Shown in pieces: positions 33,497 to 42,195 of a stretch of DNA of 64,000 bases. Made by a program: the position numbers and the translations under genes. Origin of the DNA: Nocardia sp. alder85J (GTDB lineage Bacteria > Actinomycetota > Actinomycetes > Mycobacteriales > Mycobacteriaceae); contig NZ_JAIUCZ020000004.1 of assembly GCF_020176955.2 (NCBI RefSeq), positions 434,001 through 498,000 on the forward strand. Direction: 5' to 3'. The notes beneath the pieces were generated by a model that was not told where the DNA came from, did no database searches, and saw nothing but the letters and a program-made list of their open reading frames with translations. The number at the start of each line of letters is the position of its first letter. Position 1 is the stretch's first letter.

Positions 33497-34609
33497 ATGA
33501 GGATTCGCGGAGCCGTACTGGAACAGATCGGGGCGTCCACGCCGTACGCGGACTCGAAGCCGATCGTCGTCTCGGAACTCGACCTCGCCGACCCCGGCCC
33601 CGGCGAACTGCTGGTGCGGATCGAGGCGGCCGGTCTGTGCCATTCGGACCTCTCGGTGGTCGACGGCAACCGGGTGCGGCCGCTGCCGATGCTGCTCGGG
33701 CACGAGGCGGCCGGGCGGATCGAGCGGGTCGGTGGTGAGGGCGACCTCGCGGTCGGGCAGCGGGTGGTGATGACCTTCCTGCCGCGCTGCGGGACGTGCG
33801 AGGGCTGCGCCTCCGGCGGCCGCACCCCGTGCGTACCGGGCAGCATGTCGAACAACGCCGGGGAACTGCTCGCGGGCGGCCGCCGGTTGCTGCGCGATGG
33901 TGAGCCGGTCAACCATCACCTCGGCGTCTCCGGTTTCGCCACCCATGCGGTCGTCGACCGCCGGTCGGTGGTCCCCGTCGACGACGATGTCCCGCCGGAG
34001 ATCGCGGCGGTGCTGGGCTGCGCGGTACTCACCGGCGGCGGCGCCCTGCTGAACTCCGCGAAACCCGGCCCCGGCGATCGGATCATGGTGGTCGGCCTCG
34101 GCGGCGTCGGCATGGCGGCGGTGCTGGTGGCGGCCTCGCTGCACAAGGAGTCCGGCAACGAGGTCATCGCGGTCGACACGCTGCCGGAGAAGCTGGCCCT
34201 GGCCACCGAACTCGGTGCGACCCGCGTGTACACCCCGGCCGAACTGGCCGAACAGCATGTCCAGGCGGAGGTGGTGGTGGAGGCCGCGGGCAATGTCCGC
34301 GCCTTCGAGACCGCCGTGGCCGCGACCGCCCCCGGCGGCGTCACCGTGACCGTCGGCCTGCCGAATCCCGAAGCGCGAGCAAGTATTTCACCGTTGGGCC
34401 TGGTCGCCCAGGGGCGCTCGATCGTCGGCAGCTACCTCGGTTCGGCGGTGCCGTCGCGCGACATCCCCGAATACGTGCGCATGTGGCGGGAGGGCCGGCT
34501 GCCGGTCGAACGCCTGATCTCGTCCCACATCGGCCTGGACGAGGTCAACCACGCGATGGACGAACTCGCCGCGGGCCACGGGCTGCGTCAGGTGATCCTG
34601 TTCGACTGA
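33497..34609 (+). CDS. Zinc-dependent alcohol dehydrogenase (class III-like MDR)
   Basis: 370 residues. The catalytic zinc ligands are C48 (GLCHSD) and H69/E70 (GHEAAG). The structural zinc lobe has C98, C101, C104 and C112. The NAD-binding fold shows GLGGVGMAAVLVAA and an acidic residue after the second strand (VIAVDTLPEKL). QGRSIVGSYLGSAVPSRDIPEYVRMWREGRLPVERLISSHI resembles class III and mycothiol-linked alcohol dehydrogenases. It oxidises alcohols or reduces aldehydes with NAD(H); the physiological substrate is unknown. Confidence 0.88.
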   Translation: MRIRGAVLEQIGASTPYADSKPIVVSELDLADPGPGELLVRIEAAGLCHSDLSVVDGNRVRPLPMLLGHEAAGRIERVGGEGDLAVGQRVVMTFLPRCGTCEGCASGGRTPCVPGSMSNNAGELLAGGRRLLRDGEPVNHHLGVSGFATHAVVDRRSVVPVDDDVPPEIAAVLGCAVLTGGGALLNSAKPGPGDRIMVVGLGGVGMAAVLVAASLHKESGNEVIAVDTLPEKLALATELGATRVYTPAELAEQHVQAEVVVEAAGNVRAFETAVAATAPGGVTVTVGLPNPEARASISPLGLVAQGRSIVGSYLGSAVPSRDIPEYVRMWREGRLPVERLISSHIGLDEVNHAMDELAAGHGLRQVILFD

Positions 34610-34825
34610 TCGCACCCGCTGGAGCACGGTCGTCGCACCGCGTGCCCGGAAGCAGGCTCGTACCGGATTCGCGGTGCGGCCGGGTGGCGCGGGAGGCGCC
34701 CGTGACTTGCCGGAAGCCCGGTGGCGACCGGCTGGGCCGACGCAGCGGCCGGCTCCGCTGTGGCCGGTGGTCCGGTGCGCCCAGCATCACCTGACCGGTG
34801 TGCCGGTCGCGGATGTCCGGACCGA

Positions 34826-34831
34826 TAGGCT
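34826..34831 (+). promoter_or_regulatory. Likely dapB -10 element
   Basis: TAGGCT, giving an mRNA leader of about 40 nt that contains GAGGAG before the dapB GTG. The rest of the 34610-34878 spacer shows nothing recognisable. Confidence 0.4.
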
Positions 34832-34878
34832 CTGGAACGGAACGAACATCGATCCGCAGGCATGTGAGGAGTTGGCAG

Positions 34879-35634
34879 GTGACCACGAACCGGATCCGGG
34901 TGGGTGTGCTCGGCGCGCAGGGCAAGGTCGGGCAGGCGATCTGCGCGGCTGTCGAGGCGGCCGCCGATCTGGAACTGGTGGCGCGGGTCGACAAGGACGA
35001 TGCGCTGGAGACGTTCACCGCGGCCGGCACCCAGGTCGTCGTCGACTTCACCCACCCCGATGTGGTGATGCCGAACCTGAAGTGGCTCATCGACCACGGC
35101 ATCCACGCCGTCGTCGGCACCACCGGCTTCGACGAGACGCGGCTGGCCGAGTTGCGTGCCCGGCTGGCCGACCACCCCGGGGTCGGCGTGCTGATCGCCC
35201 CCAACTTCGCGATCGGCGCCGTGCTGACCATGAAGTTCGCCGAGCAGGCCGCGCGCTGGTTCGATTCGGTCGAGATCATCGAACTGCACCACCCGAACAA
35301 GGCCGACGCACCCTCCGGTACCGCGTACCGCACCGCGAACCTGATCGCCGCCGCCCGCGAGGCCGCCGGGGTCGGCCGCAGCCCCGACGCCACCACCACC
35401 GCTCTCGACGGCGCCCGCGGCGGCGACGTCGACGGGGTGCGCGTGCACTCGGTGCGCCTGGCCGGCCTGGTCGCCCACCAGGAGGTGCTGTTCGGCACCC
35501 AGGGCGAAACCCTCACCATCCGCCACGATTCGATCGACCGCACCTCCTTCGTCCCGGGCGTGCTGCTCGGCGTCCGCCAGATCGCGGGCCGCCCCGGCCT
35601 CACCGTCGGCATCGACCCCCTGCTGGGCCTGTGA
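34879..35634 (+). CDS. dapB: 4-hydroxy-tetrahydrodipicolinate reductase
   Basis: 251 residues from GTG 34879, with GAGGAG 7 nt upstream. The nucleotide-binding loop is VGVLGAQGKVGQA (8-20), VVGTTGF follows, and the substrate-binding HHPNKADAPSGTA is diagnostic of DapB. The enzyme reduces the DapA product in the diaminopimelate/lysine pathway needed for peptidoglycan. dapA lies 12 kb away with an allantoin operon and a two-component locus between. Confidence 0.97.
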   Translation: MTTNRIRVGVLGAQGKVGQAICAAVEAAADLELVARVDKDDALETFTAAGTQVVVDFTHPDVVMPNLKWLIDHGIHAVVGTTGFDETRLAELRARLADHPGVGVLIAPNFAIGAVLTMKFAEQAARWFDSVEIIELHHPNKADAPSGTAYRTANLIAAAREAAGVGRSPDATTTALDGARGGDVDGVRVHSVRLAGLVAHQEVLFGTQGETLTIRHDSIDRTSFVPGVLLGVRQIAGRPGLTVGIDPLLGL

Positions 35635-35776
35635 GCGGCCACCTCGCCTCGACGCCGACCCGCCACCTCGGCCTCGCCACGGCCCGACCCGCGGGCTCCC
35701 CGGCGGCAGGTATCCGGATTCCGCGGGTTCGCATCGATAAGCGGCCGACCGTGTATCCGGCAATCGAGGTCGCCCG

Positions 35777-36271
35777 ATGACCGCCTCCGACCAGGAAGGT
35801 ACCGGCGGCCGGGTGAGCCGGGTCGTCGCCTTGATCGCCTTCCTCGTGGTGGCGCTGGCGTTCTACTTCATAGTGCTCGGCCGGATCGCGTTCGACCTGC
35901 TCGGCACCGGTAAGCCCGCCGCGATCGGCATCGGCATCGGCGTGCTGATCCTGCCGATCATCGGCGTCTGGGTGGTCGTGACCAGCGTCCGCGCCGCCCT
36001 GGCCCACCAGCACCTGGCCCGCCGCATGCACGACGAGGGCCTGGAGTTGGACACCTCCGAACTGTCCCGCCGCCCCTCCGGCCGCATCGTCAAGCACACC
36101 GCCGACGCCCTGTTCGAGCGCGTCAAACAGGAGTGGGAGGCCGACCCGGACAACTGGCGCACCAACTACCGGGTCGCCCGCGCCTACGACTACGCCGGCG
36201 ACCGCAGCCGTGCCCGCGAAATCATGCGCCGCGCAGTCGATCTGGAGCGAGCCGAGCGCCGGGGCGAGTGA
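35777..36271 (+). CDS. Small membrane protein with TPR-like tail (Rv2772c-like)
   Basis: 164 residues with two N-terminal membrane segments (VVALIAFLVVALAFYFIVLGRIAF and IGIGIGVLILPIIGVWVVVTSV). The cytoplasmic tail ends in a single TPR-like unit, DNWRTNYRVARAYDYAGDRSRAREIMRRAVDLE. The M. tuberculosis gene next to dapB (Rv2772c) encodes a similar unknown membrane protein. No function is known. Confidence 0.8.
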   Translation: MTASDQEGTGGRVSRVVALIAFLVVALAFYFIVLGRIAFDLLGTGKPAAIGIGIGVLILPIIGVWVVVTSVRAALAHQHLARRMHDEGLELDTSELSRRPSGRIVKHTADALFERVKQEWEADPDNWRTNYRVARAYDYAGDRSRAREIMRRAVDLERAERRGE

Positions 36272-36293
36272 CGCGGCAGGCCGGTTCGGCCGT

Positions 36294-36310
36294 GTGCCGC
36301 GGTGCGGCAC
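36294..36310. terminator. Hairpin between convergent genes
   Basis: GTGCCGC / GCGGCAC with a 3-nt loop, 22 nt after the small membrane-protein gene and facing the convergent puuE. Confidence 0.5.
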
Positions 36311-36410
36311 GAGAGGGTGTTCCGCCGAGCATGATCCCGCGCTCCGCCGCCCGGTGATGGCCGACGGCGGGCGCCGGGCGGCATCCGGCCGGAACGCGAC
36401 TCGCCCGAAC

Positions 36411-37328
36411 TCAGCGCGGCGGATGGACCCGCTGCCAGTGTTCGGCGATATCGATGCGGCGGGCGAACCAGACCTGCTCGTGGCCCTGCACGTAGTCCAG
36501 GAAGCGGTGCAGGGCCGCCGCGCGGGCCGGTTTCCCGACGATGCGGCAGTGCAGGCCGATCGACAGCATCTTCGGGGCGCCTGCCGCACCCTCGGCGTAC
36601 AGCACGTCGAAGGCGTCCTTCAGGTAGGTGAAGAATTCGTCGCCGTTGGCGAAGCCGGCGGGAGAGGCGAAGCGCATGTCGTTGGATTCCAGCGTGTACG
36701 GCAGCACCAGGTGGTCCCGGTCGCGCACCCGCACCCAGTACGGCAGGTCGTCGGCGTAGGAGTCGGAGTCGTAGGTGAAACCGCCGTGCTCGACCACCAG
36801 GTCGCGGGTCCGCGGTGAGTCGCGGCCGGTGTACCAGCCGCGCGGCGGCTCGCCGAACAGCTTGGTGATGATCCCCACCGCCTCCGCCATGTGGGCCCGC
36901 TCGGTCTCCACGTCGATCTCCTGGTAGGAGATCCAGCGCAGGCCGTGGCAGGCGATCTCGTAGTCGAGCCGCTTGAACGCCGCCACCGCCTCCGGATTGC
37001 GTTCCAGCGCACGGGCGATGCCGAAGATGGTCAACGGGATGCCGCGACTTTCGAAGGCGCGCAACACCCGCCACAGGCCGGCCCGCGAACCGTACTCGTA
37101 GATCGTCTCCATGCTCAGATGGCGATCCGGAAAAGCCTGCGCCGGAACGATATCCGACAGGAACGTCTCGGAGCCGGGATCGCCGTCGAGGACGGTGTTC
37201 TCGCCGCCCTCCTCGTAGTTGAGCACGAAACTGAGGGCCAGGTGCGCATCGCCGGGCCAATGCGGGTGCGGCGGGGTCGGGCCGTAGCCGATCATGTCGC
37301 GGGGATAGCCGGGGTCGAGGTCAGTCAT
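36411..37328 (-). CDS. puuE: PuuE-type allantoinase (polysaccharide-deacetylase fold)
   Basis: 305 residues. DMIGYGPTPPHPHWPGDAHLALSFVLNYEEGGENTVLDGD and the RDSPRTRDLVVEHGGFTYDSDSYADDLPYW stretch are characteristic of PuuE, the metal-independent allantoinase that hydrolyses allantoin to allantoate. It is the last gene of the GntR-racemase-CitE-alc-puuE operon, 51 bp after alc, with GGACC before the ATG. The operon context strongly supports allantoin use as a nitrogen source. Confidence 0.9.
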   Translation of the reverse strand: MTDLDPGYPRDMIGYGPTPPHPHWPGDAHLALSFVLNYEEGGENTVLDGDPGSETFLSDIVPAQAFPDRHLSMETIYEYGSRAGLWRVLRAFESRGIPLTIFGIARALERNPEAVAAFKRLDYEIACHGLRWISYQEIDVETERAHMAEAVGIITKLFGEPPRGWYTGRDSPRTRDLVVEHGGFTYDSDSYADDLPYWVRVRDRDHLVLPYTLESNDMRFASPAGFANGDEFFTYLKDAFDVLYAEGAAGAPKMLSIGLHCRIVGKPARAAALHRFLDYVQGHEQVWFARRIDIAEHWQRVHPPR

Positions 37329-37379
37329 GTCGGCGAGGTCCTTTCCCGGCGCGGGCGGGGCGGCCCGGCCGTGTCGCGG

Positions 37380-38423
37380 TCACTGGAGTTCGGCGCGCAG
37401 CCGGGTCCGGGCGGCGTCGGTCAGGGCGCCGATCACCCGCAGCCGGGCCACGCCGCCGTCGGGGTACACGTCCAGCCGCACCTCGGTGACCGGTTCGGCC
37501 GCGGTGAGCGGCAGCCGGTGCCGGGTGTCGGGCTGTAATGCGGTGCGCGGCAGCAACTCCACCTCGGTGCCGTCGGCGCGGATCCCGGTCAGCGTGGCCG
37601 CGCCGGGACTGTTGAACAGGTAGTACGAGGTGTCGATCTCGACCAGGTCCGGGACCCCCTCCCCGGCCAGCCGTACCCGCACCCAGTCGTTGCCGCTGTC
37701 GCGGCGGCGCGCGGTCTCCCAGCCCTCGCCCATCACCCGGGACCGGTCCGGCAGCAACAGGTTCTGCGGCTGGGAGTAGAAGCGGTTCGAGCAGTCGGTG
37801 ACCCGGCCCCCGGACTCCAGTGCGGCCAGATCGATCGGGCCCGAATCCACCAGGCGCAGATCGGGTTTCGGCTCGCCGTAGACCCGCAGCCGGGCCACGC
37901 CGCCGTCCGGGTGGATGCGCAGCCGGACATGGGTGAACCGGCCGTCGCCGTGCACGTCGAACGCGTTGGCGGTGTCACCGGCGACCTTGCTGCGCGGTAC
38001 CAGCGGCGTCCAGTCGGTGCGCGCGGCGATCTGCGCCGCGGCCGGGAATCCGGTGACGACGAGGCCGTCGACCGAGATCTCCGGCGGATAGTTGCCCTTG
38101 AACCACGCGGTGTCCACCACCACGCCGCGCACCACGCCCGGCACGCCGAGCCGCACGATCGCCTCGTCGCAGTCGTCGGCCGCGGGTGCGTTGCCGTCGG
38201 CGCCGCGGCGGCGCCGGGTCTCCCAGCCGTCGTAGACCTGACCCTTGTTGCCGAAGGTGGCGGGCCGGAAGCCGGAGGCCTCCGGCCGGATCAGATTCTC
38301 CTTCTCCGCGAAGGATTCGTCGTTGGCCCAGATCACGGCCCCGCCGAGCGGACGGACGGCCAGGTCGGGCAGCAGCGTGAAATCGGGTAGGTCGTAGTCC
38401 GCCGTATCGGTTGTGCCACTCAC
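37380..38423 (-). CDS. alc: Allantoicase
   Basis: 347 residues from GTG 38423, which overlaps the upstream stop in a GTGA. Two tandem allantoicase repeats are visible: each has a GWETxRRR motif (DGWETRRRRG and EGWETARRRDSGNDW) followed by a jelly-roll with RLRIHPDGGVARLRVYG and RLDVYPDGGVARLRVIG. The enzyme splits allantoate to ureidoglycolate and urea. A longer upstream open frame exists but overlaps the neighbour and lacks homology. Confidence 0.95.
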   Translation of the reverse strand: MSGTTDTADYDLPDFTLLPDLAVRPLGGAVIWANDESFAEKENLIRPEASGFRPATFGNKGQVYDGWETRRRRGADGNAPAADDCDEAIVRLGVPGVVRGVVVDTAWFKGNYPPEISVDGLVVTGFPAAAQIAARTDWTPLVPRSKVAGDTANAFDVHGDGRFTHVRLRIHPDGGVARLRVYGEPKPDLRLVDSGPIDLAALESGGRVTDCSNRFYSQPQNLLLPDRSRVMGEGWETARRRDSGNDWVRVRLAGEGVPDLVEIDTSYYLFNSPGAATLTGIRADGTEVELLPRTALQPDTRHRLPLTAAEPVTEVRLDVYPDGGVARLRVIGALTDAARTRLRAELQ

Positions 38424-39730
38424 GGTGTCGGCAGGGTCCTCTCTCGCAATGCGGTCAGCACGTCGACGGTCACGGCCGCGGCCGTCGCCTCGACGTCGTC
38501 GGGGCCGAATGCCCCGCAGTCCAGGCCGCGCAGCACCACCGTCGCCAGCGCCTGCGCGGTGGCGGGCTCGTCGACGATGCCACCGCTGCGGCGTTGCAGA
38601 TAGCCGTCCAGGCGCGGCACGGCGGTGTGCATCGCGGCCCGGAAGAAGGCGTAGGTCGCCAGCCAGCGCGTCACCAGATGTCCGGGATGCATGTCCCAGC
38701 CCTGGTAGTAGCCGCGTTGCAGCGAGCGGGTCACCAGCCGATAGTGCCGGGACACCGCGGCCGCCATCTGGTCCTCGTCGCCGACGGGCAGCACCTGGGT
38801 GGAGCCGTCGCACACCCACACCCCGGTCTGCGCGGCGGCGGCCTGCATCACCGCCTTGGCGTGGTCGGCGGCCGGATGTTCCAGCGACTGGAACTGCGGG
38901 GAGATGCCGCAGGCCGCGCTGTAATCGTAAGTGCCGTAATGCAATCCGGAACACCGACCGGCGCTGCGATGGATCGCGCGGGCCACGGTGGCGGTGCCGT
39001 CGGCGGCGATCACCGCCTGCGGGCTCTCCACCTGCAACTCGAAACGCAGCGTGCCCGGCGGCAATCCGTGCGCCGACTCCAGCGCCGTGCACAGCTGCAC
39101 GGCGACGTCGACCTGCTCCACCGCGCGGAACTTGGGCACGGTGAACACGAATCCGGCAGGCACCCCGCCGGCGCCGTCGAGCACCAGCTCCAGGGTGCGC
39201 AGCGCCCGGCGCCATTCCGTGCCGGTCAGCCCCTTCAACCGGATGCCGCGGACGGCCACGGTCGCGGGCAGCGCGTTCAGGATCTGCCCGGCCCGCACCG
39301 CGTCCCGGTCCTCCACGGCGTCCTCGCGGATGCCGTAGCCGTCCTCGAAGTCCAGCCGCAGATCCTGGATCGGGCGGTGCTGCAACACATCCCGGACCCG
39401 GGCCAGCACATCGGTGTCGGCGAGCTCGGCCAGCAGGTCGATGTGGTCGTCGGTCAGCTCCATCGCGGCCGCGCTCCACTCGTGCGGCAGTTCCTTGCTC
39501 GCGTCGGCGGCGCTGACATAGGCGGTGTGGATCGGCTGCCCGGGCCGGTCGCCGGGGTAGTGCCGGGCCAGCTCGGCATCCACGGCGCGGACCCGGTCCG
39601 CGATCGAGTCCAGGAACTGCGGCGACAGACCCGGACGGCCACCGGTCCCGGCGATACCCGGCCCGGTGGCGATTCCGCTGCTATCCCCGGTGACGGCCGC
39701 GCCGTGCGGGTGCCCGGTGACCTCGCTCAT
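38420..39730 (-). CDS. CitE/HpcH-aldolase-fold protein (DUF6986-type) of the allantoin operon
   Basis: 436 residues. The citrate-lyase/malate-synthase-like TIM barrel shows DLRLDFEDGYGIREDA, LRFELQVESPQAV (metal-binding Glu) and GLHYGTYDYSAACGIS (metal-binding Asp). These are the acidic metal sites of CitE/malate-synthase relatives, so a lyase or acyl-CoA/glyoxylate reaction is plausible. Glyoxylate is the end product of allantoin breakdown, and a role in removing it is an attractive inference, not shown. It overlaps both neighbours by 4 nt, so it is tightly coupled. Confidence 0.75.
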   Translation of the reverse strand: MSEVTGHPHGAAVTGDSSGIATGPGIAGTGGRPGLSPQFLDSIADRVRAVDAELARHYPGDRPGQPIHTAYVSAADASKELPHEWSAAAMELTDDHIDLLAELADTDVLARVRDVLQHRPIQDLRLDFEDGYGIREDAVEDRDAVRAGQILNALPATVAVRGIRLKGLTGTEWRRALRTLELVLDGAGGVPAGFVFTVPKFRAVEQVDVAVQLCTALESAHGLPPGTLRFELQVESPQAVIAADGTATVARAIHRSAGRCSGLHYGTYDYSAACGISPQFQSLEHPAADHAKAVMQAAAAQTGVWVCDGSTQVLPVGDEDQMAAAVSRHYRLVTRSLQRGYYQGWDMHPGHLVTRWLATYAFFRAAMHTAVPRLDGYLQRRSGGIVDEPATAQALATVVLRGLDCGAFGPDDVEATAAAVTVDVLTALRERTLPTP

Positions 39731-40476
39731 GGAACCGCTCCCTTACTCCCGAAGGTGGACAGCATCCCGGTATACGGTTTGGGCGGCGGGACGGCGAACT
39801 CGCCCCGCCCGGACTTCCTCAGTCCCATTGTGACCAGTGCCTGGACGGTGAGGGTGGCGGCGGCGACGCCGTCGACCACCGGCACCCCGATCTCTGCTGT
39901 CAAGTATTCACACAGGTCGGCCATGCCCGCACAGCCGAGTACGACCGCATCGGAGCCGTCGGCGGCCACCGCGGTCCGGCAGGCGTCGGCGATCACCGTG
40001 CGGACCTTGGGATCGTCGAGTTCCAGCACCGGGATGTCGGTGGCGTGCACGCCCCGGCAGAACCGTCGCATGCCGTAGCGCTCGGCCAGGTCCTCGGCCT
40101 GCCCGATGGTCCGGGCCAGGGTGGTCACCACGCTGAATCCGCGGCCGAGATGGCTGGCGGCCTGCATGGCGGCCTCGGCGATGCCGATCACCGGGCCGCG
40201 GGCCAGCTCCCGCGCCGCGTACAGTCCGGGGTCGCCGAAGCAGGCGATCACATAGCCATCGACACCGTCGGCCTCGCCGCGGGCGATCTCGGCCAGCAGT
40301 CCGGGCAGCGCCAGCGCCTCGTCGTAATGGCTCTCGATGGAGACCGGACCGGTCGTGGAGGTCACCGCCTCGACGGTGGTGCCGGGTGCGACGACGGCCC
40401 GGGCGCACTCGCCGGCCAGCTCCGTCATGGCCGCCGTGGTGTTCGGATTGACGACGCGAATTCTCATGATCGCCAT
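39727..40476 (-). CDS. Asp/Glu/hydantoin racemase family, probable allantoin racemase
   Basis: 249 residues; ATG 40467 is an alternative start (MRIRVVNPNTT is the usual beginning). The two catalytic cysteines of the racemase fold are in VIACFGDPGLYAARE and VVLGCAGMADLCEYL. Allantoin racemases (HpxA/AllE-like) of this family interconvert S- and R-allantoin. First enzyme gene of the operon after the GntR regulator, which fits that role. Confidence 0.82.
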   Translation of the reverse strand: MAIMRIRVVNPNTTAAMTELAGECARAVVAPGTTVEAVTSTTGPVSIESHYDEALALPGLLAEIARGEADGVDGYVIACFGDPGLYAARELARGPVIGIAEAAMQAASHLGRGFSVVTTLARTIGQAEDLAERYGMRRFCRGVHATDIPVLELDDPKVRTVIADACRTAVAADGSDAVVLGCAGMADLCEYLTAEIGVPVVDGVAAATLTVQALVTMGLRKSGRGEFAVPPPKPYTGMLSTFGSKGAVP

Positions 40477-40484
40477 GGATTCGA

Positions 40485-40510
40485 CGGTATCGGCCCGGTA
40501 TTGCCGGTAT
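40485..40510. promoter_or_regulatory. CGGTAT direct repeats upstream of the allantoin operon
   Basis: CGGTAT occurs three times, at 40485-40490, 40496-40501 and 40505-40510, between the GntR gene and the racemase. TTGCAA and TATAC lie just upstream on the minus strand and could form the operon promoter. These are candidate GntR or promoter elements. Confidence 0.35.
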
Positions 40511-40546
40511 GTTGCAACCGTCGTATATCTTCCGGTGACCTGCCCG

Positions 40547-41272
40547 CTACGGTGTGTCGGGATCGGCGAACAGCCCGATATCGGTGGGCAGCTCGGCCAC
40601 CACGCGATTGAGCCGGTCGTGATGCTGTTCGGTTGCCGCGAGCAGGGCCTCGGCGTCCCCGGCCAGGAAGGCCGCCAGCTGGCGATGATGGTCGGCTTGC
40701 AACAGGGCCCGTTCCGCGGCGCTGGTGTGCACCATGGGCTGGACCGGTTCGGTGATGTTCCAGGCGTATTCGAGCATGTGCACCAGCCGGGCCATTCCCG
40801 ACGGCCGGGTCAGCGCGAGGTGGAAATTACGGGTCTCGCGGTGATAAGTGGCCGGGTCGTCGGCCAGCACCGCCTGCTCCATCCGCCGATGCGCCTCGAC
40901 CGCGAGCCGATGGTCCTCGTCCCCGGCCCGCAGCGCGGCCGCCGCCAGCGCCGCCGACTCCAGCCGCTCCCGCACCAGGTAGAGCTCACGCAGCTCGGCG
41001 GTGGTGAGCCGGGTGACCGTGTAGCCGAAATTGGGCCGGTGCTCCACCAGCCCCTCGCCGATCAGCGTCTGTAACGATTCGCGCACGGGGATCGCGCTGA
41101 CGGCGAACAGTGTCGAGAACTCCCGCAGCGGCAGGCCGGTGCCCGGCGGCAGGCTGCCGCTCAGCACGAGCCGCCGCAGTTCCGCGAGGATCTCGTACTG
41201 GGTGTAGCCGCGGTGCGGGTCCTCCGGTGGGGTCAGATCGGGCAACCGCGGCAAACGGGGTCGGGAGGGCAC
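40547..41272 (-). CDS. GntR/FadR-family regulator of the allantoin operon
   Basis: 241 residues. The winged helix (YEILAELRRLVLSGSLPPGTGLPLREFSTLFAVSAIPVRESLQTLIGEGLVEHRPNFGYTVT) is followed by an all-helical FCD effector domain with metal-ligand-like RRMEQAVLADDPATYHRETRNFHLAL and DHHRQLAAFLAGD. The FCD domain typically binds small carboxylates, so a ureide or glyoxylate-related inducer is likely. GTG 41272 lies 7 nt after TACCGT (41285-41280 on the minus strand), a leaderless layout. Confidence 0.88.
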   Translation of the reverse strand: MPSRPRLPRLPDLTPPEDPHRGYTQYEILAELRRLVLSGSLPPGTGLPLREFSTLFAVSAIPVRESLQTLIGEGLVEHRPNFGYTVTRLTTAELRELYLVRERLESAALAAAALRAGDEDHRLAVEAHRRMEQAVLADDPATYHRETRNFHLALTRPSGMARLVHMLEYAWNITEPVQPMVHTSAAERALLQADHHRQLAAFLAGDAEALLAATEQHHDRLNRVVAELPTDIGLFADPDTP

Positions 41273-41424
41273 GGTCGGTACGGTAGCCGACCGCGGCGCC
41301 GCACCGGGTGGTGTCGCGGGGCTGCTGAACGTTCACCACCGGTCGGCACGCTCCGGTGTCCACGGCGGTCGCGGCAACGAATAGCCGGTAGAGGTTTCAT
41401 CGAATCCCCCTCGGGAGGGTGGCC

Positions 41425-42195
41425 ATGACGGTCGATGTCATCACCTGCCGCGGCACGAGCGAACCGCTCGACGGCGAGCACAACATGCTGACCTACGTCA
41501 CCGGAGAACTCGATCCCGCGCGGTACGCGCTCGCCGGTGATCTCCCGTATCCCGCGGCGCTCGGGCCCATCGGCCCGGACGGCAATCCGCTCGGTCCCTC
41601 GGAGGACGAGTCGGTGGCCGCCGGGGTCGACGCGCTGGTGCGGTCGATCCGGTCCCGCGTCAACCCCGTCGGGCTGCTCGGCTACAGCCTGGGTGCGGAG
41701 GTGATCTCCCGCTTCCTGGAGGCCAGGGCGCGCGGCGAATTCGCCGACTGCGTCGTGGCCTGGTCCGCATGCGTGGCCAATCCGCTACGGCGAGAAGGGG
41801 ATTCGATCGATCCGAATCCGTACGGCTGGGGGATCGCCGGGCAGATGCGGGCCGACCCGGCCCATCCGCATTTCGAGGTCGCCAACGCGCTGGACACCAT
41901 CACCTCCTGCCCGGCCGATTCCCCGCTGCGGACGATCGCGGACGCGATGTCGGCGTTCTCCTTCGCCGAACTCGGCGGCTGGACCGAGGATCTCGCCGAT
42001 CGGCTGCGGCACGACCGGTGGCAGCCGGGCGATCCACAATGGTGGCTGCATCCGGCCCGGACCTGGCGGCGGTACGACGAGGCCGCGGCGGACGTGATCG
42101 GCTACCTCACCGGCCAGCACAACACCGCGTACATCGTCGGCGGCTACTGCGGCCATCTGGCCACGATCCTGAACAGCACCGACGTCGCTGCCTGA
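41425..42195 (+). CDS. Serine hydrolase resembling LysB/cutinase-type mycolyl esterases
   Basis: 256 residues from ATG 41425 with GGGAGG 6 nt upstream. It starts directly at beta-strand 1 (VDVITCRGTSEPLDGEHNML), and has the nucleophile elbow GYSLGAE (Ser88) and C-terminal LTGQHNTAYIVGGYCGHL region that could supply the histidine. The WWLHPARTWRRYDEAAADV segment recalls phage lysin B and PE-PPE/cutinase-like hydrolases of mycolic-acid bacteria. No signal peptide is present and no phage genes are nearby, so a host enzyme is likely. The substrate is not known. Confidence 0.6.
   Translation: MTVDVITCRGTSEPLDGEHNMLTYVTGELDPARYALAGDLPYPAALGPIGPDGNPLGPSEDESVAAGVDALVRSIRSRVNPVGLLGYSLGAEVISRFLEARARGEFADCVVAWSACVANPLRREGDSIDPNPYGWGIAGQMRADPAHPHFEVANALDTITSCPADSPLRTIADAMSAFSFAELGGWTEDLADRLRHDRWQPGDPQWWLHPARTWRRYDEAAADVIGYLTGQHNTAYIVGGYCGHLATILNSTDVAA

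Noticed and set aside
38424..39479. Upstream extension of the allantoicase frame
   Set aside because: It is antisense-like low-complexity overlapping the CitE-fold gene; allantoicase homology starts at GTG 38423.
41385..41420. tRNA-like T-arm (GGTTTCATCGAATCCCC)
   Set aside because: No matching acceptor, D or anticodon arms around it; it overlaps the promoter and Shine-Dalgarno of the next gene.
41425..42195. Prophage remnant based on a LysB-like hydrolase
   Set aside because: No integrase, structural, holin or replication genes and no attachment-site duplication were seen around it.
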